A stretch of 64,000 bases of DNA from Cranoglanis bouderius (GCA_023630585.1 CM042566.1:1235501-1299500); one strand, 5' to 3'; numbered from the stretch's first letter, positions 31,466-42,857 are shown. A program made the numbers and translations. Notes: generated by a model from the letters alone, not told the origin.

Positions 31466-31539
31466 AATATATAGAATTAGAAAACAACTTACTTACAGTA
31501 ATATTATTAGCTTTAGATTATGTGGACACGCCCCTGTGA

Positions 31540-31725
31540 ATGAGCTGTTGCCATAGAAACGATAACGTATTAGAACGAGCGCATTAATATAAACCTGTGA
31601 TTTGCAGCTGTGCTACTGTCAGAGCTGCTGTTATAGAAAACTAATCAACACCTTCTGACCAATCACAGTCCAGAATTCTACATCACTGTGGTGTAATAAA
31701 GTTTATAATGTGTGACCATTTCTGG
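31540..31725. repeat. dispersed repeat (ACCAATCA/CCAGAATTC family)
   Basis: CTTCTGACCAATCACAGTCC and the CACTGTGGTGTAATAA stretch recur at 36720, 46150, 49880 and 55390. A non-autonomous repeat scattered through this window. Confidence 0.6.
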
Positions 31726-31879
31726 ATTATTTATAAAAATCTGACTTTCACCAACAAATAACCTGGTCTGGTGTTCAGTTGCTGTTCTTCTTTCAGAAGC
31801 TAAACCTAAAACCCAATTAAATGTTAGTAAAAAAAAAAGCTACAAATAAATAAATAAAGAAAGAAAGAAAGATTATATT

Positions 31880-31930
31880 GTGTGATGCATATATTCTTCC
31901 TGAAGGAGAGTCGTACTTGTGTAAAATCAC
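31880..31930 (-). other. lectin copy 3 terminal (3' UTR) exon
   Basis: CTGAACAG acceptor followed by GTGATTTTACACAAGTACGA as in copy 2. The predicted intron is 31931-32035. The exon's 3' end is not defined. Confidence 0.6.
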
Positions 31931-32031
31931 CTGTTCAGAAAATAAGAGAGAACTCAGTAAGACGTGTAAATCTCAATTTTTTTTTTAATATAAAATCATG
32001 ATTTCTTGTTGTTTCTGGATGTTATTTTTAC

Positions 32032-32754
32032 TCACGTCCAGTAGCAGACGAAGTTCAGCTTGTCATTGCAGTTTCGGTTCTTCAAGGTGTTTGTCCTGGT
32101 GTTGAGAGCTCCACAGCGGTATGATGGAGCTGGACATGAAGGCATTGAGACCAGGCTCCCCAGCTGCTCCCCGCTCACCCAGAGCCATCTATTCACGAAG
32201 CGCAGGCCGGTCCACACGCTCTCTGTCTGCGTCTGCACCGTCTCTAGTTTCAGCTGCCGCAGGCTCGACTCGGAGGTCACGGAGGCCAAACCAGTGTAAT
32301 GGGTCCTGCAGTAGTCCAGAGCCTCCTCCCAGGTCATCTTCTCCTTCACCAGGATGAGGAACCGATAACAGTAGAAATTCCTCTTGCCGCTACAGTCATA
32401 ATTCACCCAGAATCCTTCATAATAATAATAAGACATGGCAGCACAATTGAAACTGTATGTTTGATAGCTACTATACCAGTTCAGGAAAGAGGTCTGTTCT
32501 CCGTCAGACCATGTCAAGGTGCCTGATGTTCTGCGCAGCCCAATCCAACTTCCATAAGGACCAAATCCAGATTGTATAATTCGATTGTTTTCCTCCATAG
32601 TGGTGACGGTGGCCAGGTCTCTAAAGTATCTTCTGCAATACGCCTGAGCATCAAACCAATCTACCCAAGTTTCCCTGAAAATATATTCTCTTGTCAGACC
32701 TCCAGCCACACCACAACCCAGCGCTAGCAGGAAAATAAAAAAGATCGATTTCAT
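32032..32754 (-). CDS. secreted double C-type lectin-like protein (lectin copy 3)
   Basis: Intact 240-residue single-exon frame starting MKSIFFIFLLALGCGVAGG, a signal peptide. CTLD1 (about residues 20-130) has CRRYFRDLATVTTMEENN, SWIGLRRTSGTLTWSDG and WVNYDCSGKRNFYC. CTLD2 (about 131-240) has YCRTHYTGLASVTSESSLRQ, VWTGLRF and NCNDKLNFVCYW. CTLD2 differs from copy 2 by about eight substitutions and two single-residue deletions, while CTLD1 is far more diverged. The unpaired Cys before WIGL in copies 1 and 2 is Ser here. There is no EPN/QPD motif, no membrane anchor, and the same stop at the splice donor. It is the lectin copy nearest CD151. Confidence 0.92.
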   Translation of the reverse strand: MKSIFFIFLLALGCGVAGGLTREYIFRETWVDWFDAQAYCRRYFRDLATVTTMEENNRIIQSGFGPYGSWIGLRRTSGTLTWSDGEQTSFLNWYSSYQTYSFNCAAMSYYYYEGFWVNYDCSGKRNFYCYRFLILVKEKMTWEEALDYCRTHYTGLASVTSESSLRQLKLETVQTQTESVWTGLRFVNRWLWVSGEQLGSLVSMPSCPAPSYRCGALNTRTNTLKNRNCNDKLNFVCYWT

Positions 32755-32880
32755 CTCTGCGCTGAAGTGTCTGAGCTCGGTACGTCTCTACACCACGTCT
32801 CTGCCGACTCAGACTCTCACACTTAGTTAATTCTAAATTCATTTAAAACACATTCAAAAGCAAAGTAAACAAAAGCACGT
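32755..32880 (-). promoter_or_regulatory. lectin copy 3 5' UTR and promoter region
   Basis: GAAGTGTCTGAGCTCGGTAC and the GACTCAGACTCTCACACT stretch are shared with copy 2 and the remnant at 61.5 kb. Confidence 0.55.
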
Positions 32881-33084
32881 GCTGGAAAACGTCGGATAAA
32901 GTTACAGAGTTGATGCTACGGAAAAGGGGCGGGAACTCCAGTTTGTAACTCATCACACTGCACCATCCAGTCTTTTTCTATTCCTTACATAAATTGTGCT
33001 TAAAGTTTTAAGGTTTACCTAATTTAAATGTAATTCTAAATAAAATGGTGTCAGTAAAATGCACTCAACACACTTTCAGATCAT

Positions 33085-33190
33085 CCAAGTTACTTTGCAC
33101 AACGATTTTCATAAGAAAGTTTCTACTGCATGCAAATTCACGGTTGTTTCACTTTTCTTTAAAACGTTGCAGGAATCTGCAGACATCCAC
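33085..33190. repeat. lectin-unit intergenic segment
   Basis: CACAACGATTTTCATAAGAA is the diverged counterpart of 21178 and 27395. Confidence 0.5.
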
Positions 33191-33229
33191 CTGTCTCTGA
33201 CACACCTGGACAATAAAAAAAGAAACAAT

Positions 33230-33860
33230 ACCTGTATGTGAGGATGCTGTTCATGGACTTGAGTTCAGCATTTAACACAATCATCCCAGAGGAGCTCACA
33301 ACAAGTTGCAGAAACATCAAGTTTGCTGATGATACTACAGTTGTGGGCCTCATCAACAGGAGGAGGAGCTTGCTGAATGGTTTAAAGCACTGGTCACCAA
33401 CCCTGTTCCTGGAGATCTACCTTCCTGGAGACTTTAGCTCCAACCATAATGGTGCCCACCTGACCATCTAATCACTGCCTTAAGAAGTTCTTGTTCAACT
33501 AAAACAGGCGTGTTAGATTTTGGTTGGAGATGGAACCTGCAAGAAGGTAGAGTAGATCTGAAGGAAAGAGGTTTGGTGACAAGTGGTGTAGAGACAACAA
33601 TCTCAATCTCTCGATGTTGTGTGTTGATTGTTGACCGATGTGGAGAGAGCGAGCACATCACAGTTTCTTGGTCCTCTCGTGGACTCTCATCAGCATCTGC
33701 CTAACCAAGAAAACCCAGCAACGTCTTCACTTCCAGTGGCGGTTGAAGAGAGCTAACCTCCCCCGTCTCATCCTCACCATCTTCTACAGAAACACTGCAT
33801 CTGTTCTGTTGTCCTCTGTATTTACTGTATATTTTGCACTTGTCTCACACTTCTTTTTTG
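33230..33860 (+). mobile_element. LINE RT remnant (L2/Rex-like)
   Basis: The plus strand encodes LFMDLSSAFNTIIPEEL and IKFADDTTVVGLI (RT core), then TKKTQQRLHFQWRLKRANLP near 33710. The two parts are interrupted by a MITE. Degenerate. Confidence 0.75.
33389..33594. repeat. palindromic MITE inside LINE remnant
   Basis: CACTGGTCACCAACCCTGTT and GAGATCTACCTTCCTG at the left have an inverted counterpart at the right (GGTAGAGTAGATCT to TTTGGTGACAAGTGG). A well-known fish hAT-type miniature element. Confidence 0.7.
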
Positions 33861-33959
33861 TAGTTCTGTGCTACTGTATTGTTATGTATTGCACCAGACT
33901 CCTGGAGAAATGTATACAAGCTATATAGAGGAACGAAAAATACAATTTTTCAAAACTAA

Positions 33960-34260
33960 ATATGGATGAAATAAAATTGTTCCTCTCCTTGCTGATTATT
34001 ACTTCACTTCATTTAGTTTCACGTCGTTTATTAACTCACTTCATTCAGCCTCTGTTTTCTGCAGCCTTTAAAAACCCACGGACGTTGTTATTCATCATCG
34101 TTTACGCATTTATCTGCAATATTCCTGAACATCAGTCCAGTGTAAATCTCCATAAATCCTCACAAAGATCTCCTAGCAAAATAAGTTCACATCTTTTAGG
34201 TCCTATTTCAGCTTTGAAGCCATGTAAAATAAATAAATAAATAAATAAATAAACAAACAA
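33960..34260. repeat. lectin-unit intergenic segment, matches 29880-30130
   Basis: Diverged copy. An open plus-strand frame (33962-34240) here has no recognisable domain and I do not call it a gene. Confidence 0.45.
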
Positions 34261-34849
34261 ACACGCAAATACAAAATAAACACACAGGAATGCACTGAAA
34301 AAAATAAAACAACCCCAAACAAATTAGATGCCAGGAGCAGCATTAAAAAAACCCCCAAAGCATCAGGTCGTGGTGAAAATGCAGGAAGATGAAAAATGCC
34401 TGATGTTCTTCACTAATAATTTATTTGACATGCTTTAGGAATGTTGAAGGAATTAAACAGAGAATAAAGACGTGTTGGCGGCGGATGACGAAATGTCAGA
34501 ACCCTTACAGAACGGTCATGTGAAGTTTTTAGATCCTTCACGCTACGTTTTCAAACATTTTTACTCTTCTTACAGTGATACCTAGAACCTGTCAGGATTT
34601 TAACTTCTTGCCCATGATACTTGATACGCTCGTAGGAAAAAACGGTTCTGCTGTGTCCGTGATTTATTAAAAACATTTATCCCGATAACCGGATCACGTT
34701 GCCTCGTACACGCGGTGGTTGACGCACTCGACATCTCGGCGTCACACAAAGCAACTTACGCAGATTCTGAAATGAGATTTCTGTGGAAACGTTTATGATT
34801 AAATTAAATTAAGAGTGTAGTGGAAGTGTAAAAGCTCATACACGCTCTC
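34261..34849. other. intergenic, nothing recognised
   Basis: No coding or repeat signal that I can support. Confidence 0.4.
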
Positions 34850-35130
34850 AACGATCCACACAGAGCTCATACGAACTTCCTGCCGTTATAGAGAAATGAA
34901 AAGGGAGACAAAATACAGAGCCGATGCCACGTCAGGATTTAATACTAAATTCAAATCTCCTTATATTATTATAACATGAAAACCTTAAATGTACACATTT
35001 ACACAATAACAGTGCCATTTTTACACAATAAAACACCCAGAGCCGAATTAACACCCGCTGTATTTGTTCCAGATGAACCCGAATAAACACCAAAAAAAAA
35101 ATCTTACACATCAGTCCACTAGAAGGTGCA
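34850..35130 (-). repeat. diverged copy of the CD151 3' UTR
   Basis: CTGCCGTTATAGAGAAATGA, GTCAGGATTTAATACTAAAT and CAGATGAACCCGAATAAACA correspond in order to 35950-36205. The right-hand copy adjoins the CD151 stop codon, so this copy was probably made when a lectin unit duplicated. Confidence 0.6.
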
Positions 35131-35169
35131 AATCTTCCCTGAAAAAACATCTACTGTGTTTATAGACAA

Positions 35170-35300
35170 AATGTTCACCAATCAGAATGAGTTAATTCTA
35201 AATAAACTGTTTATTAATGTGCTAAACTGAACAGGAATTTTTAATGGAACAGACAGCAATTTACAAAAAAACAAATCAAAACATGCATAACTAAATAAAG
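35170..35300. repeat. lectin-unit 3' flank without a lectin gene
   Basis: TGTGCTAAACTGAACAGGAA and GAACAGACAGCAATTTAC match the flanks of the lectin genes, but no lectin exon follows. An (AAT)n tract comes next. Confidence 0.65.
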
Positions 35301-35304
35301 ATTC

Positions 35305-35352
<48 letters not shown>
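35305..35352. repeat. (AAT)n microsatellite
   Basis: About 15 units. Confidence 0.95.
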
Positions 35353-35354
<2 letters not shown>

Positions 35355-35387
35355 CCAATACAAATAAAAAAGCTTTTGATTATACCG

Positions 35388-35890
35388 ATCAGCCATAACA
35401 TTAAAACCACCTGCATACTATTGTGAAGGTCCTCCTTGTGACGCCAAAACAGCTCTGAGCCGTCGAGGCCTGGACTCTGAAGGTGTGCTGTGGTATCTGG
35501 CACCAAGACATTAGCAGCAGATCCTTTAAGGACTTAAAGTTGAGAGGTGGGTCCTCCATGGATCGGACACGTTTGTCCAGAACATCCCACAGACGCTCGA
35601 TCGGACCTGGGGAATCTGGAGGCCGAGTCAACACCTTCAATTCTTTGACATGTTCCTCAAACCGTTCCTGAACAGTTTTTGCAGTGTGGTAGGGAGATGG
35701 GAGTGGCCCTGCTGAAATAGCAGAGGCCACTGCTATTAGGGAACACCGTTACCACACAGTGGTTAGTACCTACCAATAGTGGTCCAAGGAAGGACAACCG
35801 GTGAACCAGCGACAGGATCATGGACTCCTGAGGCTCACCGATGTTCTGCTGAGAAACCTTGGGTCCTGGTGTTTATGTGGATGTTACATT
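35388..35890. mobile_element. DNA-transposon remnant (fish dispersed type)
   Basis: Begins CGATCAGCCATAACATTAAA and continues with the typical ACGCCAAAACAGCTCTGAG segment. Its counterpart end lies at 30652-30685. On the minus strand 35401-35730 stays open (PIERLWDVLDKRVRS), a transposase-like scrap. Confidence 0.6.
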
Positions 35891-35939
35891 TAACATTGAG
35901 CTCTTGGTACTTTAACAAAATAAACAAGAGCAATTTAGT

Positions 35940-36613
35940 ATGTTTATTTCTGCTGTTATAGAAGTGAAACGAAATGAAAGACAGAATACAGCTCTGGTGT
36001 CACATCAGGATTTAATACAAAATTAAAATTTTTCCTGCCCGTTATGACACGATAACCTTAAATTTCCACATTAACACGATTACAGTGGTGCTTTGCTATT
36101 TAAAATAAAAAAAAATAAAAATAAAATAAAAAGATTGTACAAGTAATTGTAACACAACACTTGAACACTCATGATTTCATGTTCCTGATGAACCCAAATG
36201 AACACCAACGGTAACTTGATGACTTGATGCTCAGATGTCTCCGGCAGGCAAAAACAACCAGGAAGAAAATGACAAAACGGTATAAATTATAAAGAATAAG
36301 CACAAATAATAAATATCCAATATATCGGATATCCTCTATAAAACAGTAGTCAGTCATTAAAGGGTTAATGAAATCCATTATTTCATTAAAAGGCACTCAG
36401 GTTACGCAGGACGTCGTTACGTTCAAATATAATCGTCCGTTATTTAAAGGGAGTTCAACAATTTCAACTGATTCTCTTCATTAACAGGCACTTTTGGGTC
36501 CTGATTCAGAACAAAAAACAACCACAATCACAAACATTTCTCCGTCGTATCGGCGTGTGGTAACGTTCGGCTCGTTAAACTAAAACGTAAAAGCGTGATT
36601 TTAAGACCAGGGT
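35940..36613 (-). other. cd151: CD151 3' UTR region
   Basis: Sequence downstream of the CD151 stop on the minus strand. An AATAAA signal (complement of TTTATT at about 35942) and an ATTAAA near 36012 are candidate polyadenylation signals. Part of it is duplicated at 34850-35130. Confidence 0.5.
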
Positions 36614-36673
36614 TCAGTACGGCTCTGCTTTCAAACTCCTGTAGAGGCAGCATGTGAAAACCATCCCCACGAT
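36614..36673 (-). CDS. cd151: CD151 exon 7 (C-terminus)
   Basis: After CTTTCAG. Encodes IVGMVFTCCLYRSLKAEPY and stop TGA at 36614-36616. The juxtamembrane CC pair is a palmitoylation-type motif. Confidence 0.95.
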   Translation of the reverse strand: MVGMVFTCCLYRSLKAEPY

Positions 36674-37706
36674 CTGAAAGAAAAACAAAAAACAGCAGTC
36701 ATTACATCACAAAGCATCACTGCATTAATATAAACCTGTGACCTTCTGACCAATCAAAATCCAGAATTCGACAGCGTTCTGGGGATAAGTACAAATAAAA
36801 CAACCATAAAGGGAAACGTCTTTCTTTTTTTCTCACCTGTACACAGGCCACACCCACTCCCACAGCACCAATCAGCTTTAAGTGGTCCAGAATGAAGTTC
36901 TCCAGCTTTGTAATGCAGCCTCCCTGATAATAAAACGGAGAATAAAACAAATATAAAACTTTATTAGAAGTTTATTTATTTATATAAACTTTATTTACAC
37001 ATTCAGGTTTCTTTAAACCATTGAAATGAATCTAAATCCATTTTATACCTAATAGTTTAAAAAAATAACATATTTCAAGTCCTTACCTTTCAAAAATCTA
37101 AATTAACACGTTTTAAGACTATTTAACTATCCTTGGCAAGCCCGAAACGTTTGAAACGTTAGTATTAAAATATTACGTCTGTATACTTTTATCCCAACTG
37201 TAGTACACAGATATATTTCTGCATATTAGTATAAGATTTTTAGCATCGATTTTATTATACTTTTCATTTTCAGGTAGAAATTCAACAGCCGTTTTTAAAT
37301 CTCTCTGTATATTGAATTGATTGTTTATAAAAAGCCATAATATTCTGTAGTCCTTGTGTACACCGTCTGTCAAAAATCACTGAACATGGAGTTTTTATTT
37401 ATTTATTTATTTATTTTTAAAAAAATATTTTACATTTTATCACCTCATTAGGAATTAAGTACGGAAACCGAATGAAACAAGCGTCTCACCGAATCCCCAA
37501 ATCTTTGTATTTAAAACGGGTCTCTGAATAAGTGCTAATAAACATATTTAACTCAGCTTAGCTATACACATGTCTAGGGAAAATCGATTCGAGAGATTAC
37601 TAATGTGTGAAGAGGAAAGTGGGCGGGGCTTCCAGGGTGTCCGTTAATATTTTAGGGTTCAAAACAGCTACACAGTCATTCCAGATTCATATTCAATTAA
37701 AAAATA

Positions 37707-37750
<44 letters not shown>

Positions 37751-39664
37751 TATAAAAATGGGCAAACGTTTGCAGGTCTGGATTAGGATTAAGAGTGCTA
37801 CTGCTGCCCCCTGCTGGACAAAACATATAGAGGCAAGTATATAGAGTACATTATACACTTATAGAGACAAAACATACAGTCACATATACAGTCACCAATC
37901 TACAAGTTTTGTGGGAGAAAACTGGAGAACCCTGAGGAAACCCACACGAACACAGGGACGTTCTCACTCACCTCTACTTTGTAAACGTTAGAGGGGTGAT
38001 CTCTTTTTCCACACAGCTCCGTGGGCGTCTTACAGCAGCTGTCTGGAACTTTTCTCTCAGTGGCGTTGACCCAAGCGTTCTCCGTCCAATCAGACGAGTT
38101 GTGGCTGCCGCAGCACTTAAACTGAAAAACACAAATAAAACCATCACCGGTGTTCAAAGTGTTTACAAACAGACACTGTATAAAATTAATATTAATGTTT
38201 TCTACCTCTTGCTGTAATTTATCCACAGCCTCCGTGATGTGGTCCTGTTCCGGCTGCTTAAACTTATTCACCATCGTGGTCTTTAGATTACTCTTCAGCT
38301 CGTGGCTCAGCTGGACCAATCAGTGAAAATGTTAGATTTAAATAAATAAATAAATAAATAAATCTCTAAACTTAGTCTTCTTTAATATGGCTCTGCTGTT
38401 TTGTTGTCACTTTGTTTAAAAAAAACTAAATATGGTGACATCTTGAAGCGCAGATGAGACTTTACCTGCTGGTAGTAGATGTACGCCAATACTCCAGCCA
38501 GGATCTCCAGAAGAAAGATGCAGAGCAGCAGGACAAAATACTGAAACGGGACAAAAATAATTTAAGCGGATGAAAATAAATCTATCGAGACAAGTGCAAA
38601 ATTATTTGATCACACGGATCGTTTCGGAGGTGAGAGTTACAGCAAAATCACAAAAACCGATTAATCAACTGATAGTTTTTAAAACTGATACTGAATGAAA
38701 ACGCTCAAAGTAAAATATTGAAAATGTACTGTACGTTTTTAAATGAAATAAATGTATAAATATTAATATATATTAACTATTAATAAATATTAAAGTAAAT
38801 AAAAGATACACATCCAAAATGAACCGAAAAGTAAAACTCCAAATAAACACAGAGACGTCTAAAATGAATCAAAAAACACTTCAAATAACACAACAAAATT
38901 TGTCAGCGATAGTTTAGATAGATTTGGCCTCCAGAGGCCGCTCTCGTACTGTATAGTGACAGCGGAACCTTCTGGGCCGCTCCCGCGACGGACGCGACCG
39001 GGAAAAACTATCGGTGTAGATGTTTGATCGGCAAAAGCGATCGATCGGTCGACCTTTAATGTGAAGGATAAGCTGACCGAGCGCTCATCTGCTACGCTTA
39101 CAGAGCAACGTTCATCATTTTATCCATAAAATATTCACTCTTGGAGATGAACGATGTGTCAGATTAAGATGCGTCTCCTCTGTGTGGGGAAAAAAAAAAA
39201 CATTTCCGTGGATTTTAAAGGGACGAAAGTGTTAATTAATTAATACTGTCACATTTGTGTATTTAATATTTGGTCTTGAATGTCATTCCATTGTGATTTT
39301 CAAATGCAGCCAAAACATACGTTTACAAATTTCAGCTTGACATATCTGTGAAGTGGCGCCGGACTTAACGCCGCGCCTCGCTCGAGCCGATACCAGACAA
39401 CATAATTATGCTCGAGTTTAAGCTCAGAAATCGGACCTGACTAAGACAAGCCTCTGTTTTAAACAAACTCCGCCCCCATGTGTGTCCAACTCTTACGTAA
39501 CTTCTGTAGCCTGAACACCGATGTGCACGATTTCAATATTCGATCCTCACTGTGTGTTTAACTGAACTAGGACAAGTTCACGATAAGTAACTGTGAAGTG
39601 TGAAGATACCAGCGGACTGAGTCACGTCGTCATCTGTCTGAAATTTAAGACTCACCAAGGCCTC

Positions 39665-39720
<56 letters not shown>

Positions 39721-39839
39721 TGAAAGGCAAAATCTATCTGTCTGAACTAGCAAGAACATGCGCTTGGACGGAGAGACGCATATTTCTAAGTGCTTGGACC
39801 GGTCCACTTCTAAACGTTTGAGGTAGAAACTGAGAGAGA

Positions 39840-39883
<44 letters not shown>

Positions 39884-41821
39884 TCTGTAATCCACATCCA
39901 TGAAGAATGTGGAATTTTAAAGATTTTTTAGTTCTTTTAAAAAACATTTCATCACGCAAGAAATGAGACATCATCATCATCATCATCATCATCATAATAA
40001 ATAAGATCATAAACAACACGCGACAGCTTTGGAGCACGAATGTATTTAATTAAAATGTAAAAACAGCCACGTACAGTCGTTTTTCCTGCGTTTTCTTTTT
40101 CCCTCCATCATTTCTGCAAACTATTTTGTCTCCACTTTCAGCACAACACACAAAAAAAGCACAAAGACAAAGAGCCAGTGTCTGGTTTTGTTATTAATTC
40201 TGCGAGACCAGATGTTTCTTCTACTTCCTCTTTTCATTAGAAGGGCGCTACGGTAAATAAGAGCTGTTTAAACAAACGATGAATGCTCTCACTGTAATCA
40301 CACAACATAAAGACTGATCTAGTTCTCGTTGTTCTTCCTTCCATCTTTTCTTGGATTTCGGCGACGGCGAACACGTAATCGACGCTGATCCTAATCCTGA
40401 TCCTGATCCTGATCCTCGGTGATGACCATCGCTCGTTCTGGAAACGGATAGAGGACTACAAACGCGCCGTTTTTAATCTAATCTGAGATTACGCGAAATA
40501 TTTACACTGTACTTACATTTACTATCAGCAGCTCACTGGGAAATACTCTGAATGATGAAAAGGAAACGTGAATAAATTCCTCACAAGGTGATCGAATATG
40601 AGAAATCGGACATTAAAATACACATTCGTTGAAGTTGCATGTAAAACTAAATCATTCTAAAATCCAACTAAAGTCACCGTTGAATATTTTACGACAAAAA
40701 AAACGCTTCTTCTCGGCTTTCCGATCAGACCCGACATCTCCGCCGACGAGGAGCGATCGTGGAACCAAACCCAACCTTGTTTTTTTTGGTTTTGTAGCCA
40801 CATTTAGCCAGAAGACGTTTATAAACATTGTTCTGTGTCTGACTGCAGAAATAGAAAACGGGGGGAAAAAAAATCAATGGGGAAACAAGTTACCATGACA
40901 ACCTCGCTGAAAACCTCGTTTATCGTGATTAAGATTAAGATTTTGCTAAAGGATATTGCTATAATTACTTTTAGATATCGCCCAGCCCTAATGTCAACAC
41001 CAATACAACGCTTCTCCTAAAGCCTGGGTCACGTGCAGTGTGGATTTTTAAAAAAAATGTGAATTAAACGGCACAATAAATAAACTTTACGGTCACTTTT
41101 TTGGGGGGGAAAATGTGCCTTTTATTGCTTTAATCGCGGTAAGTAAACATTTCTGGCACATAAGAGCAATGATTCAGCAGTTAATATAAAAAATGTTGTA
41201 TTTATTTCCTAAATAACGCTGTTTCGGTGAACAAAACACGTCATCTATACTAGATACTAGTGCTAACAAGGCGCCTGTGTTTATTCAAATTAAAATTAGT
41301 AGTCAAATTAAATTAAAAGCTGCATTTTAAAAATATATCATGAATCTGTATAAATTCTAATAAGTAAGATGTTGCACATAAAGGTATGAACATCAGCCAC
41401 GCCCCCTAACCCCGCCCCTAACTCTAACATTAATCTTCGTAAAGGTACATATAAATTTTTTTGAAGTTTTCTTTTTTAAGTAGTCTGTGTAAGTAACTAC
41501 AAATCCAATCTAAAAATTAATCCGTTCGAATAAAAATTATTTCACGCTTGACCCATTTCGAAACCTTCACGTTAACGGCGCGTGCGTTACACCACTCTCT
41601 CACCACTCTCAGAAGCCGTCTTTTCTCCTTAAAGGTGGCGCAGCAGCCCAGGACCCCCGTTACCATGACGATGACCCCGGCCAGGCAGAGGATGTAGGCT
41701 GAGATGGCGTAGATCCTGGATGACAGAAGGCTGATGTAGTCACTCTTCTTCACCAGTGTCCACAATCCTACAGCCATCACAGCGCCCCCTGCCAGCTGGG
41801 AGGACGCAGAAAGACATTTTA

Positions 41822-41870
<49 letters not shown>

Positions 41871-42770
41871 GGATGTGCAGAAGAGTGAAAACTAATTTAC
41901 TAACCACAGATAATGAGGACTGCGTCTTTCACACAAGCAAAACAACTCTGGGTTTGCGTTAATGAATATGCAATTATTGAAATTAGTGGGCGGGGTCAAT
42001 GCAAATAAAGTCGGTTCACCTGTAAGGTGATAAACGTGTGTTTTAAACATTGAGAAAAAATCTAACAAAATGTAACTGCGTCTTAATTTGGTCATGTCCG
42101 CGCCCATTCACGGAGCGAAGATCAGCACCAAGGTTACCATGACAACAAAAAGCCGGTGCGTTTTTGTTAGCCACGCCCCCAGAAGAAGGACTGCGTGTTT
42201 TTAGAGCTGTAAGTCGGCTGTCTAGCAGCTGAACGTCTTTGATGACATGACGGTCCTAACTAAAGCTAACTCTAGTTGAACCGGTGTAGGTTTCGGGGGT
42301 GGAGCTTTGTGTACATGGGTGGAAATGGGGGTGGGCTCAAATCTTATTAAACTCCACCCATTTAACCAGAACACACACTAGGTTTCAGATAGCGTACGTA
42401 ATCAGATAGTAATAAGTTACTACTATAAAGATACTATACAGTCGTACGGAAACGTAGCTATCGGTTCTGTGACGTCATCATGAAACAGGGGGCGTGGCTT
42501 AAATTCCTTTTAGGCATATTATTGATTCAACGTTTTTAAATGCTTACTAATTCATGCTGATGAACACAATTAACACTAGCTAGTGTGTTTCTGTGCTAAC
42601 TGCACCAGCACTGATCAGTCGACCTTCTTATACCCGATCCCGTGTACATTTCAAACAACAGCAGGAAATAAAACACACAAACTTACCCAAAACAGGAAGT
42701 TAAAAATGAACAGGAGGTATTTCAGGCACACCGTCCCACATCGGTCCTTCTTTTCTGTGTTTATGCCCAT
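36614..42770 (-). CDS. cd151: CD151 tetraspanin, complete coding region in 7 exons
   Basis: Tetraspanin that partners laminin-binding integrins in adhesion complexes. Seven coding exons join to 250 residues (human CD151 has 253). They are 42687-42770, 41604-41795, 38466-38540, 38206-38310, 37972-38121, 36837-36923 and 36614-36673. All junctions use GT-AG in phase 0. The first exon encodes MGINTEKKDRCGTVCLKYLL and TM1. The second holds the rest of TM1, the small loop (KSDYISLLSS) and TM2 with VTGVLGCCATFKE. The third is TM3 ending in YYQQ. The fourth to sixth give the large loop with CCG and PDSCC, then TM4. The last ends TCCLYRSLKAEPY, the diagnostic CD151 C-terminus. In human 11p15.5 CD151 lies near TALDO1, as here. 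Confidence 0.96.
36837..36923 (-). CDS. cd151: CD151 exon 6 (end of large loop and TM4)
   Basis: 29 codons, from GGCITKLENFILDHL into TM4 (IGAVGVGVACVQ). TATCAG acceptor and CAG|GTGAGA donor. Confidence 0.95.
37705..37750. repeat. (AAT)n microsatellite in CD151 intron
   Basis: About 14 units. Confidence 0.93.
37972..38121 (-). CDS. cd151: CD151 exon 5 (large extracellular loop)
   Basis: 50 codons with FKCCGSHNSSDW, PDSCCKTPTELCG and SNVYKVE, the cysteine pattern of the tetraspanin large loop. NSS and NAT are possible N-glycosylation sites. Confidence 0.96.
38206..38310 (-). CDS. cd151: CD151 exon 4 (large loop helices)
   Basis: 35 codons, LSHELKSNLKTTMVNKF to VDKLQQE. The upstream CAG is preceded by an unusually pyrimidine-poor tract (CACTGATTGGTCCAG). 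Confidence 0.93.
38466..38540 (-). CDS. cd151: CD151 exon 3 (TM3)
   Basis: 25 codons, YFVLLLCIFLLEILAG to YYQQ, between TTTCAG and CAG|GTAAAG. Confidence 0.95.
39667..39719. repeat. (TG)n microsatellite
   Basis: About 26 units. Confidence 0.97.
39834..39880. repeat. (AG)n microsatellite
   Basis: Around 22 units with one interruption. Confidence 0.95.
41604..41795 (-). CDS. cd151: CD151 exon 2 (TM1 end, small loop, TM2)
   Basis: 64 codons from LAGGAVMAVGLWTLVKKSDY to CCATFKEKRRLLRV, after CTCCCAG and before GTGAGAG. Confidence 0.95.
41823..41866. repeat. (TG)n microsatellite near CD151 exon 2
   Basis: About 21 units, starting 28 bp upstream of the exon 2 acceptor on the minus strand (an (AC)n tract in the transcript). 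Confidence 0.95.
42687..42770 (-). CDS. cd151: CD151 exon 1 of the coding region
   Basis: 28 codons starting at ATG 42768-42770. A TTTTAG acceptor sits one base upstream of the ATG, implying an upstream non-coding exon. The N-terminus has the palmitoylation-type Cys at CGTVC. Confidence 0.94.
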
Positions 42771-42857
42771 TCTAAAAGAGATGGTGTTAGGTCAGGGGGT
42801 TACTCTAGGTTTTAAGTACATATATGCAAGATGGCTGCTGCTGTGTGTGTATCAAAA

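Larger units (their letters stand above)
38541..41603. other. CD151 intron 2, repeats only
   Basis: Contains (TG)n at 39667-39719, (AG)n at 39834-39880, an (ATC)n patch at 39970-39995 and a short GATCCT array near 40388-40418. No internal gene seen. Confidence 0.6.

Noticed and set aside
33962..34240. 92-codon plus-strand ORF with a hydrophobic N-terminus
   Set aside because: It overlaps a duplicated non-coding block (29880-30130) whose other copy has no matching frame. No domain is recognisable.
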